NCBI GenBank assembly: GCA_937905825.1
Contig: CALCXM010000074.1
Span: 113,564 to 177,563, forward strand
DNA from: an uncultured bacterium
GTDB lineage: Bacteria > Planctomycetota > UBA1135 > GCA-002686595
Direction of reading: 5' to 3'
Length of the DNA: 64,000 nucleotides
Part shown: positions 10,261 to 19,059 of the stretch, one piece after another
Numbering within the stretch: the first letter of the stretch is position 1
Layout: each line of letters opens with the position of its first letter
Position numbers and translations under genes: made by a program
The notes under the pieces: generated by a model
Database searches by the model: none
Seen by the model: the letters and a program-made list of their open reading frames with translations, nothing else
Told to the model about the DNA's origin: nothing

Positions 10261-10908
10261 ATGACGCTGATCCTAGGGCGCAAAAAAGGCATGACTCAGC
10301 TCTTCGCTGAGGACGGCACGGCAACGGGAGTTACCGTGGTCGAGGCCGGGCCGTGCGTTGCGACACAGATCCGAACCCAGGAGAACGACGGCTATGACGC
10401 CGTTCAATGGGGTTTCGAGGATGTGCGCGAATCACGCACCAGTAAGCCGCGACGCGGACACTTCAAAAAAGCAGATGTGGCACCCAAGCGCTTCCTTCGT
10501 GAAGAACGCTTGAGCGCACCGGCTACGATCGACGTTGGGGCCGCTATCGATGCGACTGTCTTCGAGGTCGGAACGCTTGTGGACGTGATCGGTACCACCA
10601 AAGGGCGTGGATTCGCCGGTACCATCAAACGCCACAACTTCTCGCGGGGTCCCAAGACCCACGGTTCGAAGAACTACCGGGCTCCTGGCTCGATCGGTTG
10701 CTCGGCATACCCGTCTCGGGTGTTCAAGGGCAAGCGCAGTTCTGGTCACTATGGCGACACTCGCCAGACCACGAAGAACCTGCGGATCGTCCATGTTGAC
10801 GCTGAGCGCAACTTGCTGTTCATCAAAGGGGCTGTCCCCGGCGCGAACGAAGGTTTTGTCCAGATTCAAACCGCGAAGACCGGGACCAGAACCCCCAAGA
10901 AGCGCTGA
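10261..10908 (+). CDS. rplC: 50S ribosomal protein L3
   Basis: 215-residue uL3, an early 50S assembly protein whose loop reaches toward the peptidyl transferase centre. It begins MTLILGRKKGMTQLF. The core signature GRGFAGTIKRHNFSRGPKTH and the extension YPSRVFKGKRSSGHYGD are present. The usual M-A/S-G-x-x-G-x-x-x-V/T-T loop is kept as SGHYGDTRQTTKNL. The start follows CAGGAATC, a weak AGGA Shine-Dalgarno. First gene after the structured leader. Confidence 0.98.
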   Translation: MTLILGRKKGMTQLFAEDGTATGVTVVEAGPCVATQIRTQENDGYDAVQWGFEDVRESRTSKPRRGHFKKADVAPKRFLREERLSAPATIDVGAAIDATVFEVGTLVDVIGTTKGRGFAGTIKRHNFSRGPKTHGSKNYRAPGSIGCSAYPSRVFKGKRSSGHYGDTRQTTKNLRIVHVDAERNLLFIKGAVPGANEGFVQIQTAKTGTRTPKKR

Positions 10909-10938
10909 GCGGCGTAGCTGAACTCGGAGACCAATAAC

Positions 10939-11580
10939 ATGCAAGTTAAGAGCTACAAAGCGGGCAGCGTCGGCGAAGTGGAAGTCCAGACGGACTCCTT
11001 CGGTGACAAGATCCTGTACCGCACACTCAAGGACGCCGTGGTCATGTACCAGGCGAACCAGCGTCAAGGCAATGCTCATACGAAAGAGCGTTCCGACGTG
11101 AAGGGCACGAGCAAGAAGCCCTACAAGCAAAAGCACACGGGCCGCGCCCGTGCTGGTGATGTCAAGTCCCCGATCTGGCGTGGTGGTGGAACGGTCCACG
11201 GCCCGCGCAAGAAGGACTATTCTTATCACATGCCTGCCAAGGCGCGCCGAGTGGCTACCCGCTCCGCGATCGCTGGCAAGCTTCAGGACGGCGAAGTGGT
11301 CGTGGCTGAGCTGGGCGGTTTTTCCGCTCCCTCTGCCAAAGCGGCCCGCAAGGTCCTCAGCGATTTGGGTTCGCCCCGTCGCGCGTTGCTTGTGCTCACC
11401 GAGCGCAACATCAACGTCTACAAGTCTTTCCGCAACTTCCCCGGTGTCAAGGTTCGTACGGCTGATGAGCTGTGTGCCTTTGACGTGGTCGCTGGCGGCC
11501 TCGTCATCGCCGAAGCGGGAGTCCTCGAGAAACTCAGCAGCCGTGTCGGTCTCGACTTGGCCAGCGTCAAGGACGCATAG
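10939..11580 (+). CDS. rplD: 50S ribosomal protein L4
   Basis: 213-residue uL4, lining the peptide exit tunnel; in E. coli it also represses its own operon. Key stretches are the tunnel loop KQKHTGRARAGDVKSPIWRGGG and GPRKKDYSYHMPAKARR. C-terminal VVAGGLVIAEAGVLEKL is also typical. It follows rplC by 30 nt, with GGAG ten bases before the ATG. The normal length and conserved RNA-binding loop indicate a functional protein. Confidence 0.98.
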   Translation: MQVKSYKAGSVGEVEVQTDSFGDKILYRTLKDAVVMYQANQRQGNAHTKERSDVKGTSKKPYKQKHTGRARAGDVKSPIWRGGGTVHGPRKKDYSYHMPAKARRVATRSAIAGKLQDGEVVVAELGGFSAPSAKAARKVLSDLGSPRRALLVLTERNINVYKSFRNFPGVKVRTADELCAFDVVAGGLVIAEAGVLEKLSSRVGLDLASVKDA

Positions 11581-11593
11581 GAGCTAAGCAGTC

Positions 11594-11884
11594 ATGAGTA
11601 GCATCGACCGAATGTACAACGTGATCAAGAAACCAGTGATCACTGAGAAAGCGACCAACGACAGCATTGAGCGCAATGCCTACACCTTCCGCGTTCCTGT
11701 GAGCGCGAACAAGGTGGAGATTCGCCAAGCGGTGGAAACGCTGTTTGAAGTCAAAGTCAACAGCGTGAACACCCTGCGTGTTAGCGGCAAGGCCCGTCGG
11801 CGTGGTTATCGCGCCGGAAAGGCCAACGATTGGAAAAAAGCCATGGTGACCCTCGCTGAGGGTTTCTCCATCGAGGTGATCTAA
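11594..11884 (+). CDS. rplW: 50S ribosomal protein L23
   Basis: 96-residue uL23, which sits at the tunnel exit and docks trigger factor and [22 protein letters not shown] matches the family N-terminus and the [21 protein letters not shown] core follows. The extended tip loop is [19 protein letters not shown]. It lies 13 nt after rplD and ends one base before the rplB ATG, so translation is probably coupled. Confidence 0.98.
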   Translation: MSSIDRMYNVIKKPVITEKATNDSIERNAYTFRVPVSANKVEIRQAVETLFEVKVNSVNTLRVSGKARRRGYRAGKANDWKKAMVTLAEGFSIEVI

Positions 11885-11885
11885 G

Positions 11886-12716
11886 ATGGGTATCAAGAAA
11901 TACAAGCCGACATCAGCCGGCCGCCGGCACGGCAGCGTGCTGGACTTCTCCGCGCTTTCAAAAGTAAAGCCTGAGAAGAGCCTGCTGCGCCCTTTGCCCA
12001 AGACGGGCGGACGCAACAACCACGGTCACATCACCAGCCGCCGTCGGGGTGGGGGTGCCAAGCGCCGCTACCGTCTCATCGACTTCAAGCGCAAGAAGCT
12101 GGGCATTCCGGCCCGCGTTGCGACGATCGAGTACGATCCCAACCGTACGGCCAACATCGCCCTTCTGCACTACGCGGACGGGGAGAAGACCTACATCATT
12201 GCACCCCTCGGCCTGGCCGTCGGTGACACCCTGATGTCCGGTCCCGATGCGGAACCGAATGCCGGCAACGCGATGCGCCTTGCCGACATCCCGATCGGTC
12301 TGCAGATTCACAACATCGAGCTTCTCGCTGGCCGCGGTGGCCAGATCTGCCGCACCGCTGGTAGCTACGCTCAGCTCATGGCCCGCGAAGGAAAGTACGC
12401 CTCCGTGCTTCTACCCTCCGGCGAGCTGCGCAAGATCCACGTGGGCTGCATGGCGACCATCGGTCGTATCGGCAACACGGATCACCAGAACGTGAAGCTC
12501 GGAAAGGCGGGTCGCCGTCGTCACATGGGACGCCGTCCCAAGGTTCGTGGAACCGCCATGAACCCGGTTGATCACCCCATGGGTGGTGGAGAGGGTCGGA
12601 CGGCCGGTGGTCGTCACCCATGTGGCCCGACCGCAGTGCTCTCGAAGGGTGGACGGACACGTCGTCGCAACCATCCCTCGAACAAGTTCATCATTCGTCG
12701 TCGTAAGAAGAAGTAG
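11886..12716 (+). CDS. rplB: 50S ribosomal protein L2
   Basis: 276-residue uL2, needed for subunit association and peptidyl transferase assembly. SGGRNNxGxITxRHxGGG appears as [18 protein letters not shown]. The C-terminal signature is [18 protein letters not shown]. The first His of the DHPHGGG motif (His229 in mature E. coli numbering) is kept, but the second is Met. The end is a basic FIIRRRKKK. The gene starts one base after the rplW stop. Confidence 0.98.
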   Translation: MGIKKYKPTSAGRRHGSVLDFSALSKVKPEKSLLRPLPKTGGRNNHGHITSRRRGGGAKRRYRLIDFKRKKLGIPARVATIEYDPNRTANIALLHYADGEKTYIIAPLGLAVGDTLMSGPDAEPNAGNAMRLADIPIGLQIHNIELLAGRGGQICRTAGSYAQLMAREGKYASVLLPSGELRKIHVGCMATIGRIGNTDHQNVKLGKAGRRRHMGRRPKVRGTAMNPVDHPMGGGEGRTAGGRHPCGPTAVLSKGGRTRRRNHPSNKFIIRRRKKK

Positions 12717-12730
12717 GCAGGACCAACTCA

Positions 12731-13015
12731 ATGTCACGAAGTACAAAGAAGGGCCCCTACATCGACCTCAAGCTGGCCAAGAAAGTGGCCAAGCTCGAGG
12801 AGACAGGCGGCAAAGGCACCCCGATCAAGACCTGGGCGCGCGCAAGCACGATCCCTCCCTCATTCATCGGATTCACGTTCATGGTTCACAACGGCAAGCA
12901 GCACGTGAAGATCATGATCACCGAGGACATGGTGGGACACAAGCTGGGGGAGTTCGCTCCCACGCGCAACTTCCGTGGTCACACCAACAAGAAGGAAGGG
13001 CTGAAAGCCCGCTAG
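12731..13015 (+). CDS. rpsS: 30S ribosomal protein S19
   Basis: 94-residue uS19, in the 30S head with S13 and contacting A-site t[18 protein letters not shown] and the family signature [17 protein letters not shown] are intact, with the usual [20 protein letters not shown] core. It lies 14 nt after rplB and 6 nt before rplV. Confidence 0.98.
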   Translation: MSRSTKKGPYIDLKLAKKVAKLEETGGKGTPIKTWARASTIPPSFIGFTFMVHNGKQHVKIMITEDMVGHKLGEFAPTRNFRGHTNKKEGLKAR

Positions 13016-13021
13016 GTCACC

Positions 13022-13417
13022 ATGGCTACCAAACAAGAAGTCGCCGCCCCCGAATTTGTGGCCAAGCACCGCTTCGCACGCCTCACGGCTCGCAAGGCAC
13101 GCTTGATCGCCGACATGATTCGGGGTCGTACCGCCAACGAGGCACTCGACCTGCTCGAGTTCTCGCCGAAACGCGCCGCAGTGTTCTATCTGCGGGTCCT
13201 GCGCTCGGCTGTCGCCAACGCTGGTCAGAATGAAGAAGTGAATCTCAATCGCCTCTTCATCTCCGATTGTCGCGCTGACGACGGGCCCATGCTGAACAAC
13301 CGTCTGCGCTTTCGTCCCGGCCCCCAGGGCCGAGCGATGCCATACGCAAAAAAATTGAGTCACCTGACCGTTAAAGTCCGCGAGATCCCCGCTGAGACGG
13401 GCTCCAAGGAGGCCTAG
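13022..13417 (+). CDS. rplV: 50S ribosomal protein L22
   Basis: 131-residue uL22, whose long beta hairpin lines the exit tunnel beside L4. [18 protein letters not shown] is the family N-terminal signature. [20 protein letters not shown] is the hairpin tip followed by the LTVKV strand. Its stop is 2 nt before the rpsC ATG, suggesting coupled translation. Confidence 0.97.
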   Translation: MATKQEVAAPEFVAKHRFARLTARKARLIADMIRGRTANEALDLLEFSPKRAAVFYLRVLRSAVANAGQNEEVNLNRLFISDCRADDGPMLNNRLRFRPGPQGRAMPYAKKLSHLTVKVREIPAETGSKEA

Positions 13418-13419
13418 AT

Positions 13420-14181
13420 ATGGGTCAGAAAGTACACCCCACCGGTTACCGCATCGGTACCACGGAGCCCTGGCGCTCACGCTGGTACGCCAACAAGAAG
13501 AACTTCGGCACCATGCTGCTCCAGGACAAAAAAATCCGGGAACACATCGCCAAGGAGTTTGGTTCAGCTGGTATTCCCCGCGTCGAGATCGAGCGCACGG
13601 GCGAAGCGGTCAACGTGATCATCTACTCGGCTCGTCCGGGTGTTCTGGTTGGCCGCAAGGGCGTCCGGGTCGAAGCCCTCAAGGCGGAGCTCCAGACGAT
13701 TTCCGGCAAGACCTGTCACCTGACCTTGCACGAGGTCAAGCGCCCCGAGCTCGAGTCGAAGTTGGTGGCTGAGGTCATCGCTGAAGCTCTGGAAAAACGG
13801 ATGGCCTTCCGTCGTGCGATCAAACGCGCGATTCAGACCACCATGCAGTCCGGGGCCAAGGGCATCAAAGTGGAAGTTTCCGGTCGCCTCGGCGGCGCGG
13901 AGATGGCACGTACCGCCAAGGAGCGTGAGGGACGAGTTCCCCTGTCCACGCTTCAGGCACACATCGACTATGGCACCGCTCTGGCGCGTACGACCTACGG
14001 GATCATCGGCGTCAAGGTCTGGATTTACAAAGGTGACGTTGAGCGGGGCAAGATGATCGACTTCCGCTCGGGTCAAAGCATGACGGCACGCTCCGACGGC
14101 CCCCGTGGCGGACGCGGTGGCGGACGCCCCGGTGGTGGTGGTGGCCGAGGCCGCGGTGGACGCGACGGAGGAGGACGATAA
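13420..14181 (+). CDS. rpsC: 30S ribosomal protein S3 with Gly/Arg-rich tail
   Basis: 253-residue uS3, part of the mRNA entry channel. It begins [13 protein letters not shown]. The KH domain has [18 protein letters not shown]. The C-terminal domain carries [24 protein letters not shown]. The last ~25 residues are an RGG-like tail ([18 protein letters not shown]), more extreme than usual for bacterial S3 and likely RNA-binding or disordered. The stop TAA directly abuts the rplP ATG. Confidence 0.98.
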   Translation: MGQKVHPTGYRIGTTEPWRSRWYANKKNFGTMLLQDKKIREHIAKEFGSAGIPRVEIERTGEAVNVIIYSARPGVLVGRKGVRVEALKAELQTISGKTCHLTLHEVKRPELESKLVAEVIAEALEKRMAFRRAIKRAIQTTMQSGAKGIKVEVSGRLGGAEMARTAKEREGRVPLSTLQAHIDYGTALARTTYGIIGVKVWIYKGDVERGKMIDFRSGQSMTARSDGPRGGRGGGRPGGGGGRGRGGRDGGGR

Positions 14182-14601
14182 ATGGCACTAATGCCCAAAC
14201 GCGTGAAGCACCGGAAGGTTTTCCGGGGCAAGATGAAGGGGATGGCCACCCGTGGCAACCGAGTGAACTTCGGTGAATACGGTTTGATGTCTCTGGATTA
14301 CGGCTGGATCAATGGACGGCACATCGAGGCTGGCCGCGTGGCTGCCAACCGGGCAACCGGCGGCGCTGCCAAGATTTGGATCCGAATCTTCCCTCACAAG
14401 CCGATTTCCTCCAAGCCTGCTGAGACCCGAATGGGTAAGGGCAAGGGCGACGTCGAATTCTGGGCCGCGCAAATCAAGCCCGGCACAATCCTTTATGAAC
14501 TGGGTGGAGTGAACGAGCAGCAGGCCAAATTGGCCTTCAAGCGGGTCGCTCACAAGATGCCCCTCAAAGTCAAAATGGTCCGCCGCGTGGCCACTCACTG
14601 A
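14182..14601 (+). CDS. rplP: 50S ribosomal protein L16
   Basis: 139-residue uL16, near the A site and important for late 50S assembly. It begins MALMPKRVKHRKVFRGKMKG. The family signatures IWIRIFPHKPISSKPAETRMGKGKG and ELGGV are present. Its ATG immediately follows the rpsC stop. Length is normal. Confidence 0.98.
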   Translation: MALMPKRVKHRKVFRGKMKGMATRGNRVNFGEYGLMSLDYGWINGRHIEAGRVAANRATGGAAKIWIRIFPHKPISSKPAETRMGKGKGDVEFWAAQIKPGTILYELGGVNEQQAKLAFKRVAHKMPLKVKMVRRVATH

Positions 14602-14635
14602 GCGCTCACGCGCCCAGACCATTCGAGACGTAACG

Positions 14636-14848
14636 ATGATTATCGAAGACATCCGCAGCAAGACCGACTCCGAGCTCGATTTCGATCTGAAGAAGATCAA
14701 GAAAGACCTCTTCGGATTGCGCATCAGAGCGGCGGCCGAGACCCTCGCTAATTCCGCTCAGATCCGTGATCTCCGCCGGAGCATTGCCCGAATCAACACA
14801 GTCCTGCATGAGCGCGCCACGGGAATTCGTGGCCAATCCAGCCTCTAA
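14636..14848 (+). CDS. rpmC: 50S ribosomal protein L29
   Basis: 70-residue uL29, at the tunnel exit beside L23. It is a two-helix protein: DIRSKTDSELDFDLKKIKKDLFGLRIRAA is helix one with the LFxLR signature and the second helix is RDLRRSIARINTVLHER, matching the family I-A-R-I-x-T-x-L motif. It is 34 nt after rplP and 3 nt before rpsQ. Confidence 0.96.
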   Translation: MIIEDIRSKTDSELDFDLKKIKKDLFGLRIRAAAETLANSAQIRDLRRSIARINTVLHERATGIRGQSSL

Positions 14849-14851
14849 GTC

Positions 14852-15151
14852 ATGGAAGCCAGCACACAAGAAATCAATCCGCGCGGTCGGCGTCGCAGCC
14901 TGCAAGGGATCGTCGTCGGAAACGGAATGGATAAAACCATCTCCGTCCGCGTCGAGCGCCAGTCCAAGCACCCGAAGTACAAGAAGTACGTTCGGACTCA
15001 CACCAAGTACCTGGTCCACGACGAAGAGAACGTGGCCAACGTGGGGGACACGGTCCGAATGACCGAGTGCCGCCCTTTGAGCAAGTCCAAGCGCTGGCGT
15101 CTGACCGACGTCGTTGCTGTGGCTGTGCTGGAAGAAGGAGGTGCCTCGTGA
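14852..15151 (+). CDS. rpsQ: 30S ribosomal protein S17
   Basis: 99-residue uS17, an early 16S rRNA binder with an OB fold. [22 protein letters not shown] is the diagnostic N-terminal strand and [18 protein letters not shown] the central loop; the [11 protein letters not shown] motif ends it. It is longer than E. coli S17 by about 15 residues, mostly at the N-terminus. Its TGA overlaps the GTG start of rplN. Confidence 0.97.
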   Translation: MEASTQEINPRGRRRSLQGIVVGNGMDKTISVRVERQSKHPKYKKYVRTHTKYLVHDEENVANVGDTVRMTECRPLSKSKRWRLTDVVAVAVLEEGGAS

Positions 15152-15516
15152 TTCAGATGCAATCCTACTTGGACGTGGCCGACAACACTGGCGCCAAGCG
15201 CGTCATGTGCATCAAGGTCCTCGGTGGCTCCCATCGTATGTACGCCAGTCTCGGCGACACGATCGTTTGCTCCGTGCGGAAGGCCATCCCCGGCTCTGAA
15301 GTTCGGACAGGCACCGTCGTCAAGGGCATCATTGTCCGCGTCAAGAAGAACACCCGTCGCAAGGACGGAACCTACGTGCGCTTCGACAGCAACGCTCTGG
15401 TCCTGATCGACGCCGACGGAAACCCCCGCGGGACGCGCATCTTCGGTGCCGTCGCCCGTGAACTCCGCGAGAAGAGCTTCATGAAGATTGTTTCGCTTGC
15501 CCAGGAGGTCGTGTGA
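15148..15516 (+). CDS. rplN: 50S ribosomal protein L14
   Basis: 122-residue uL14, on the 50S interface. [20 protein letters not shown] and the C-terminal [20 protein letters not shown] are canonical. The start is GTG at 15148, overlapping the rpsQ TGA (GTGA). AAGGAGG at 15135-15141 gives an ideal six-base spacing and decides the start over the upstream open frame. Confidence 0.98.
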   Translation: MIQMQSYLDVADNTGAKRVMCIKVLGGSHRMYASLGDTIVCSVRKAIPGSEVRTGTVVKGIIVRVKKNTRRKDGTYVRFDSNALVLIDADGNPRGTRIFGAVARELREKSFMKIVSLAQEVV

Positions 15517-15776
15517 TGCACGTTCGTACTGGAGATCAAGTCATCGTCATTTCTGGCAACGACAAGGGCACCACGGGCGAAGTCGTCCGGGCCATGCCCA
15601 CCAAGGACCGCATTGTCGTTGGCGGAGTCAACTTGCGCTGGAAACACCGCAAGCCCACCCAGCAAACCCCCCAAGGGGAACGGGTGCAAATCGAATGTCC
15701 CATTCACGTCAGCAACGTGATGCATCTGGATCCTAAAACCGGAAAAGGCGTGCGACGCCGACCGGTCCAAGAATAG
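15516..15776 (+). CDS. rplX: 50S ribosomal protein L24
   Basis: 86-residue uL24, an assembly initiator with a KOW motif. [20 protein letters not shown] is the KOW segment and [13 protein letters not shown] follows. The ATG at 15516 shares one base with the rplN TGA (TGATG) and lies seven bases after AGGAGG. A GTG at 15513 is an alternative but too close to the ribosome site. Confidence 0.97.
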   Translation: MHVRTGDQVIVISGNDKGTTGEVVRAMPTKDRIVVGGVNLRWKHRKPTQQTPQGERVQIECPIHVSNVMHLDPKTGKGVRRRPVQE

Positions 15777-15778
15777 TC

Positions 15779-16360
15779 ATGACTGTCGTGGAAAAAATGG
15801 TTCCTCGTCTCCTCACCAAGTACGGCGAAGAGATCACAGGGCAACTCAAAGAACAGTTCGGCATCACGAACGATATGGCCATCCCGCGTCTTGTGAAGAT
15901 CGTGGTGAACATGGGCGTTTCGGGTGCGGTGGAGAACAAGTCCCGGGTGGAGACGGCTGCGGCCGACATGGCGACCATCACGGGTCAGAAGCCAACCATC
16001 CGCATGTCGAAGCGCGCCATCGCTGGCTTCAAGCTTCGTGAGAATATGCCGATCGCCTGTGCGGTCACCCTTCGCAAGGATCGCATGTGGGAATTTGCTG
16101 ACCGTCTGATGACAGTCGCCCTTCCCCGTATTCGTGACTTTCGCGGTGTGAAGAGCAAGCTCGACGGTCGCGGCAACTACACCCTGGGTATTTCGGAACA
16201 GTCCATCTTTCCGGAGATCGTCTTCGACCGCATCCAGTTTCAGCAGGGCATGGACATCACGTTTGTGACCACAGCGCCGACGGACGAGCAGGGCTACGCC
16301 CTTCTGAAGCTCCTTGGCATGCCCTTCGACAACAAGGACAAGGACAAGGAAACTAAGTAG
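15779..16360 (+). CDS. rplE: 50S ribosomal protein L5
   Basis: 193-residue uL5, which binds 5S rRNA and contacts P-site t[42 protein letters not shown] and [17 protein letters not shown] are family signatures in order. The C-terminus is extended by a short basic/acidic [10 protein letters not shown]. It starts 2 nt after rplX and is followed 5 nt later by rpsN. Confidence 0.98.
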   Translation: MTVVEKMVPRLLTKYGEEITGQLKEQFGITNDMAIPRLVKIVVNMGVSGAVENKSRVETAAADMATITGQKPTIRMSKRAIAGFKLRENMPIACAVTLRKDRMWEFADRLMTVALPRIRDFRGVKSKLDGRGNYTLGISEQSIFPEIVFDRIQFQQGMDITFVTTAPTDEQGYALLKLLGMPFDNKDKDKETK

Positions 16361-16365
16361 ATCCC

Positions 16366-16551
16366 ATGGCTAAAACATCCCTAATCGTTAAGTGCGCGCG
16401 CGAGCCGAAGTTCAAGACTCGCGCTTACACCCGCTGTCAAATGTGCGGTCGCCCCCGCGCTGTCTACCGCAAGTTCCAGATCTGCCGTATTTGCCTGCGC
16501 GAGCGCGCGTTGGTCGGCGAGATTCCTGGCATGCGCAAGTCGTCCTGGTAA
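16366..16551 (+). CDS. rpsN: 30S ribosomal protein S14, zinc-binding type
   Basis: 61-residue short uS14 (type Z). Two CxxC pairs, CQMC and CRIC, form the zinc ribbon; the C-terminus ends [11 protein letters not shown] as in other zinc-type S14 proteins. The presence of the C+ form means assembly depends on zinc unless a C- paralogue exists elsewhere. Confidence 0.98.
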   Translation: MAKTSLIVKCAREPKFKTRAYTRCQMCGRPRAVYRKFQICRICLRERALVGEIPGMRKSSW

Positions 16552-16575
16552 TCGTTCCTTAGGAGCTCAAGAATC

Positions 16576-16971
16576 ATGTTGAACGATCCCATCGCGGACA
16601 TGCTAACCCGCATCCGCAACGCAAATTCCATTCATCGGAAGACCCTCACGATGCCCGCCTCGAAAATCAAGGTTGGTATCGCCGACGTCCTCCTGACCGA
16701 AGGCTTCATCGCGAAGTACGAAGTCGTCGAAGGCAAGCCCTTCAGCGAACTGAAGATTACTTTGAAGTACGGCCCGGACGGCGAGCTCGTCATCCGCACC
16801 ATCGATCGTATTAGTTCGCCCGGTTGCCGCTCTTACTGCGGCGCCAGCGATCTTCCCCGCGCCTTGCGTGGTCTGGGCATCTACGTGCTCACCACCCCCA
16901 AAGGCGTCATCTCCGACCGAACCGCACGCAAAGAAAACGTGGGCGGTGAGATCCTCTGCAAGGTCTGCTAA
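16576..16971 (+). CDS. rpsH: 30S ribosomal protein S8
   Basis: 131-residue uS8, a central organiser of the 16S platform; in E. coli it represses the spc operon. It begins MLNDPIADMLTRIRNAN. The C-terminal signature GIYVLTTPKGVISDRTARK and GGEILCKVC end are typical. TTAGGAG lies about 13 nt before the ATG. It is 3 nt before rplF. Confidence 0.98.
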   Translation: MLNDPIADMLTRIRNANSIHRKTLTMPASKIKVGIADVLLTEGFIAKYEVVEGKPFSELKITLKYGPDGELVIRTIDRISSPGCRSYCGASDLPRALRGLGIYVLTTPKGVISDRTARKENVGGEILCKVC

Positions 16972-16974
16972 ATC

Positions 16975-17523
16975 ATGTCGCGAGTAGGAAAAACACCCAT
17001 CCTTGTCCCCGGCGGCGTCACCGTTGACGTGCTCAAGGGACGTGAGGTTACTGTGAAGGGACCCGGCGGCACCTTGAAGATGCCCCTGCGTCCCGAAGTG
17101 ACCGTCGAAGTCGAAGGCAAGGAAGCTGTTGTCGGTATCACTGGCACGGGCAGCGCCCGCGCCGCGAGCGCCTTCCACGGAATGACCCGCGCCCTGATCA
17201 ACAACATGGTTGTTGGTGTCACCACGGGCTGGGAAAAGAAGCTTGAGATCATCGGCGTCGGTTGGAACGCTGCTGGCAAAGGCAAAAGCATCACCCTCAA
17301 CATCGGTTTCTGCCACCCGGTAGATATCGACATGCCCGAGGGAGTCACCTGTGAGACGCCGCGTCCCACTCAGATCATCCTCAAGGGAGCTGATCGTCAA
17401 GCAGTGGGGCACATCGCTGCCGTCATTCGCAAGGTGCGTCCGCCGGAGCCCTACAAGGGTAAAGGTATTCGTTACGTCGGTGAGTACGTTCGTCGCAAGT
17501 CGGGCAAGTCCTTCGGTAGCTAG
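16975..17523 (+). CDS. rplF: 50S ribosomal protein L6
   Basis: 182-residue uL6, near the sarcin-ricin loop. MSRVGKTPILVPGGVTV begins the first half of its duplicated fold. The C-terminal signature is VRKVRPPEPYKGKGIRYVGE. Length and ends match the family. The next gene is 75 nt away, a slightly larger gap than elsewhere in this block. Confidence 0.98.
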   Translation: MSRVGKTPILVPGGVTVDVLKGREVTVKGPGGTLKMPLRPEVTVEVEGKEAVVGITGTGSARAASAFHGMTRALINNMVVGVTTGWEKKLEIIGVGWNAAGKGKSITLNIGFCHPVDIDMPEGVTCETPRPTQIILKGADRQAVGHIAAVIRKVRPPEPYKGKGIRYVGEYVRRKSGKSFGS

Positions 17524-17598
17524 GCCCCGCATAGTAATTGGATCCCAAATCAGGGGTCCGCAATTGCCAGATAGCCTGGCTGCATAAAGAACAGTTCC

Positions 17599-17967
17599 AT
17601 GAGAGCGATCCTCCACAAACAAAACACCCGCCTGCGCCGCAAACGTCACGTCCGCCGTGGCTTGCGTATGCACAGCAAGTTGATCCGTCTGTCCGTGGTC
17701 CGTACGACCAAGCACATTTCGGCGCAAGTGATCGATGACGTTACGGGCCACACGTTGGCCTCCGTCACGAGCACCTCGAAGGCTCTTGCCGATCAATTGA
17801 ACGGCAAGACCAAGACCGAAAAAGCCGCCATCCTTGGTGGCGAGCTCGCCAGCCGTGCGAAAGCCGCTGGCGTCGACCAGGTCGCCTTCGACCGCGGTTC
17901 CTCCAAATACCATGGCCGAGTGAAGGCCTTCGCCGATGCAGCCCGCGAGGGTGGCCTGCGCTTCTAA
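17599..17967 (+). CDS. rplR: 50S ribosomal protein L18
   Basis: 122-residue uL18, a 5S rRNA-binding protein. RLRRKRHVRRGLRM is the basic N-terminal arm; LSVVRTTKHISAQVIDD and VAFDRGSSKYHGRVKAFADAAREGGL are the core and C-terminal signatures. It precedes rpsE by 22 nt. Confidence 0.97.
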   Translation: MRAILHKQNTRLRRKRHVRRGLRMHSKLIRLSVVRTTKHISAQVIDDVTGHTLASVTSTSKALADQLNGKTKTEKAAILGGELASRAKAAGVDQVAFDRGSSKYHGRVKAFADAAREGGLRF

Positions 17968-17989
17968 GCCTCACCGAATCAGCAATAAC

Positions 17990-18502
17990 ATGAAGCACAA
18001 GACCGAATACATCGACACGATGGAAGTCGAGGGAATGGGTGATCTCACCGAGACTCTCGTCAAGATCAACCGCTCCGCGGCGGTGGTGAAGGGTGGACGT
18101 CGATTCTCCTTCTCCTCCCTTTCCGTCATTGGCAACCGCGAGGGCATTGTGGGCTACGGCTTCGGCAAGGCTCGCCAGGTTCCGAACGCTATTGAGAAGG
18201 CCGCCAAGGATGGACGCAAGCACTTGCAGCGCGTTCCCGTCAGCAAAGGTGGCTCGATTCCTCACGAAGTGATCGGTCGCTACTGTGGCGCCCAGATCCT
18301 CATGATCCCGGCGTCCTCTGGTACGGGCATCATCGCCTGCTCTTCTGTACGCGCCGTCTGCGAAATGGCCGGGATTACAAACATCCTCACCAAGTCCTAC
18401 GGATCCACGAACCCGATCAACCTTGTGAAGGCCACTCTCGCCGCGCTCGCTCAGTTGCGCACCCGCGAACAAGTTGCCTCCCTGCGCGGAGTCGAGCTCT
18501 AA
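17990..18502 (+). CDS. rpsE: 30S ribosomal protein S5
   Basis: 170-residue uS5, involved in decoding fidelity and mRNA helicase activity. The KINRSAAVVKGGRRFSFSSL signature and GYGFGKARQVPNAIEKA are clear. The ATG at 17990 begins MKHKTEYIDT; an upstream ATG at 17936 would overlap rplR and adds unrelated residues. The following gene is rplO, with no rpmD (L30) between them. Confidence 0.97.
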   Translation: MKHKTEYIDTMEVEGMGDLTETLVKINRSAAVVKGGRRFSFSSLSVIGNREGIVGYGFGKARQVPNAIEKAAKDGRKHLQRVPVSKGGSIPHEVIGRYCGAQILMIPASSGTGIIACSSVRAVCEMAGITNILTKSYGSTNPINLVKATLAALAQLRTREQVASLRGVEL

Positions 18503-18564
18503 GCTCGCGCGACGGACACAAGTTCAACTACTAGTCAGCTAGAAAGCAAAGAGACAACGGAACC

Positions 18565-19059
18565 ATGGATCTCAAAACGGTCTGCAGCAAAGGCACCAAG
18601 TACACGAAGCGGCGACGCATTGGCCGCGGTACTGGTAGTGGCTCGGGGAAAACCTCCGGCCGCGGCCACAAGGGGCAAGGCTCCCGTTCGGGTTACAGTC
18701 GTAAGCCGGGCTTCGAGGGTGGTCAGATGCCTATCTATCGTCGAGTTCCCAAGCGTGGTTTCACCAACGCTCGGTTCCGCACGGATTACACCACCATCAA
18801 CGTCGAAGCCCTCAACGGCCTCGGGGCGGGTGCTACGGTGGACTTGGACACGATTATCAAAGCTGGCCTGGCCAGTGAGAACACTCCCTTGCTCAAGGTT
18901 TTGGGCAACGGTGAGCTGACCACCAAATTGACGGTGCGCGCTCAGAAGTTCAGCAAGAGTGCCCAAGAGAAGATCGAGGCCGCTGGCGGCACCGTGGTTC
19001 TCCTGGACAAGAAAGGCAGCGAGCTCGTTGCCTGCGCTGAAGCAGGAGCCTCAAACTAG
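18565..19059 (+). CDS. rplO: 50S ribosomal protein L15
   Basis: 164-residue uL15, a late 50S assembly protein. The N-terminal glycine/basic extension [20 protein letters not shown] and the signature [18 protein letters not shown] are present. The C-terminal [12 protein letters not shown] domain is normal. Its TAG overlaps the GTG start of secY by one base. Confidence 0.98.
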   Translation: MDLKTVCSKGTKYTKRRRIGRGTGSGSGKTSGRGHKGQGSRSGYSRKPGFEGGQMPIYRRVPKRGFTNARFRTDYTTINVEALNGLGAGATVDLDTIIKAGLASENTPLLKVLGNGELTTKLTVRAQKFSKSAQEKIEAAGGTVVLLDKKGSELVACAEAGASN

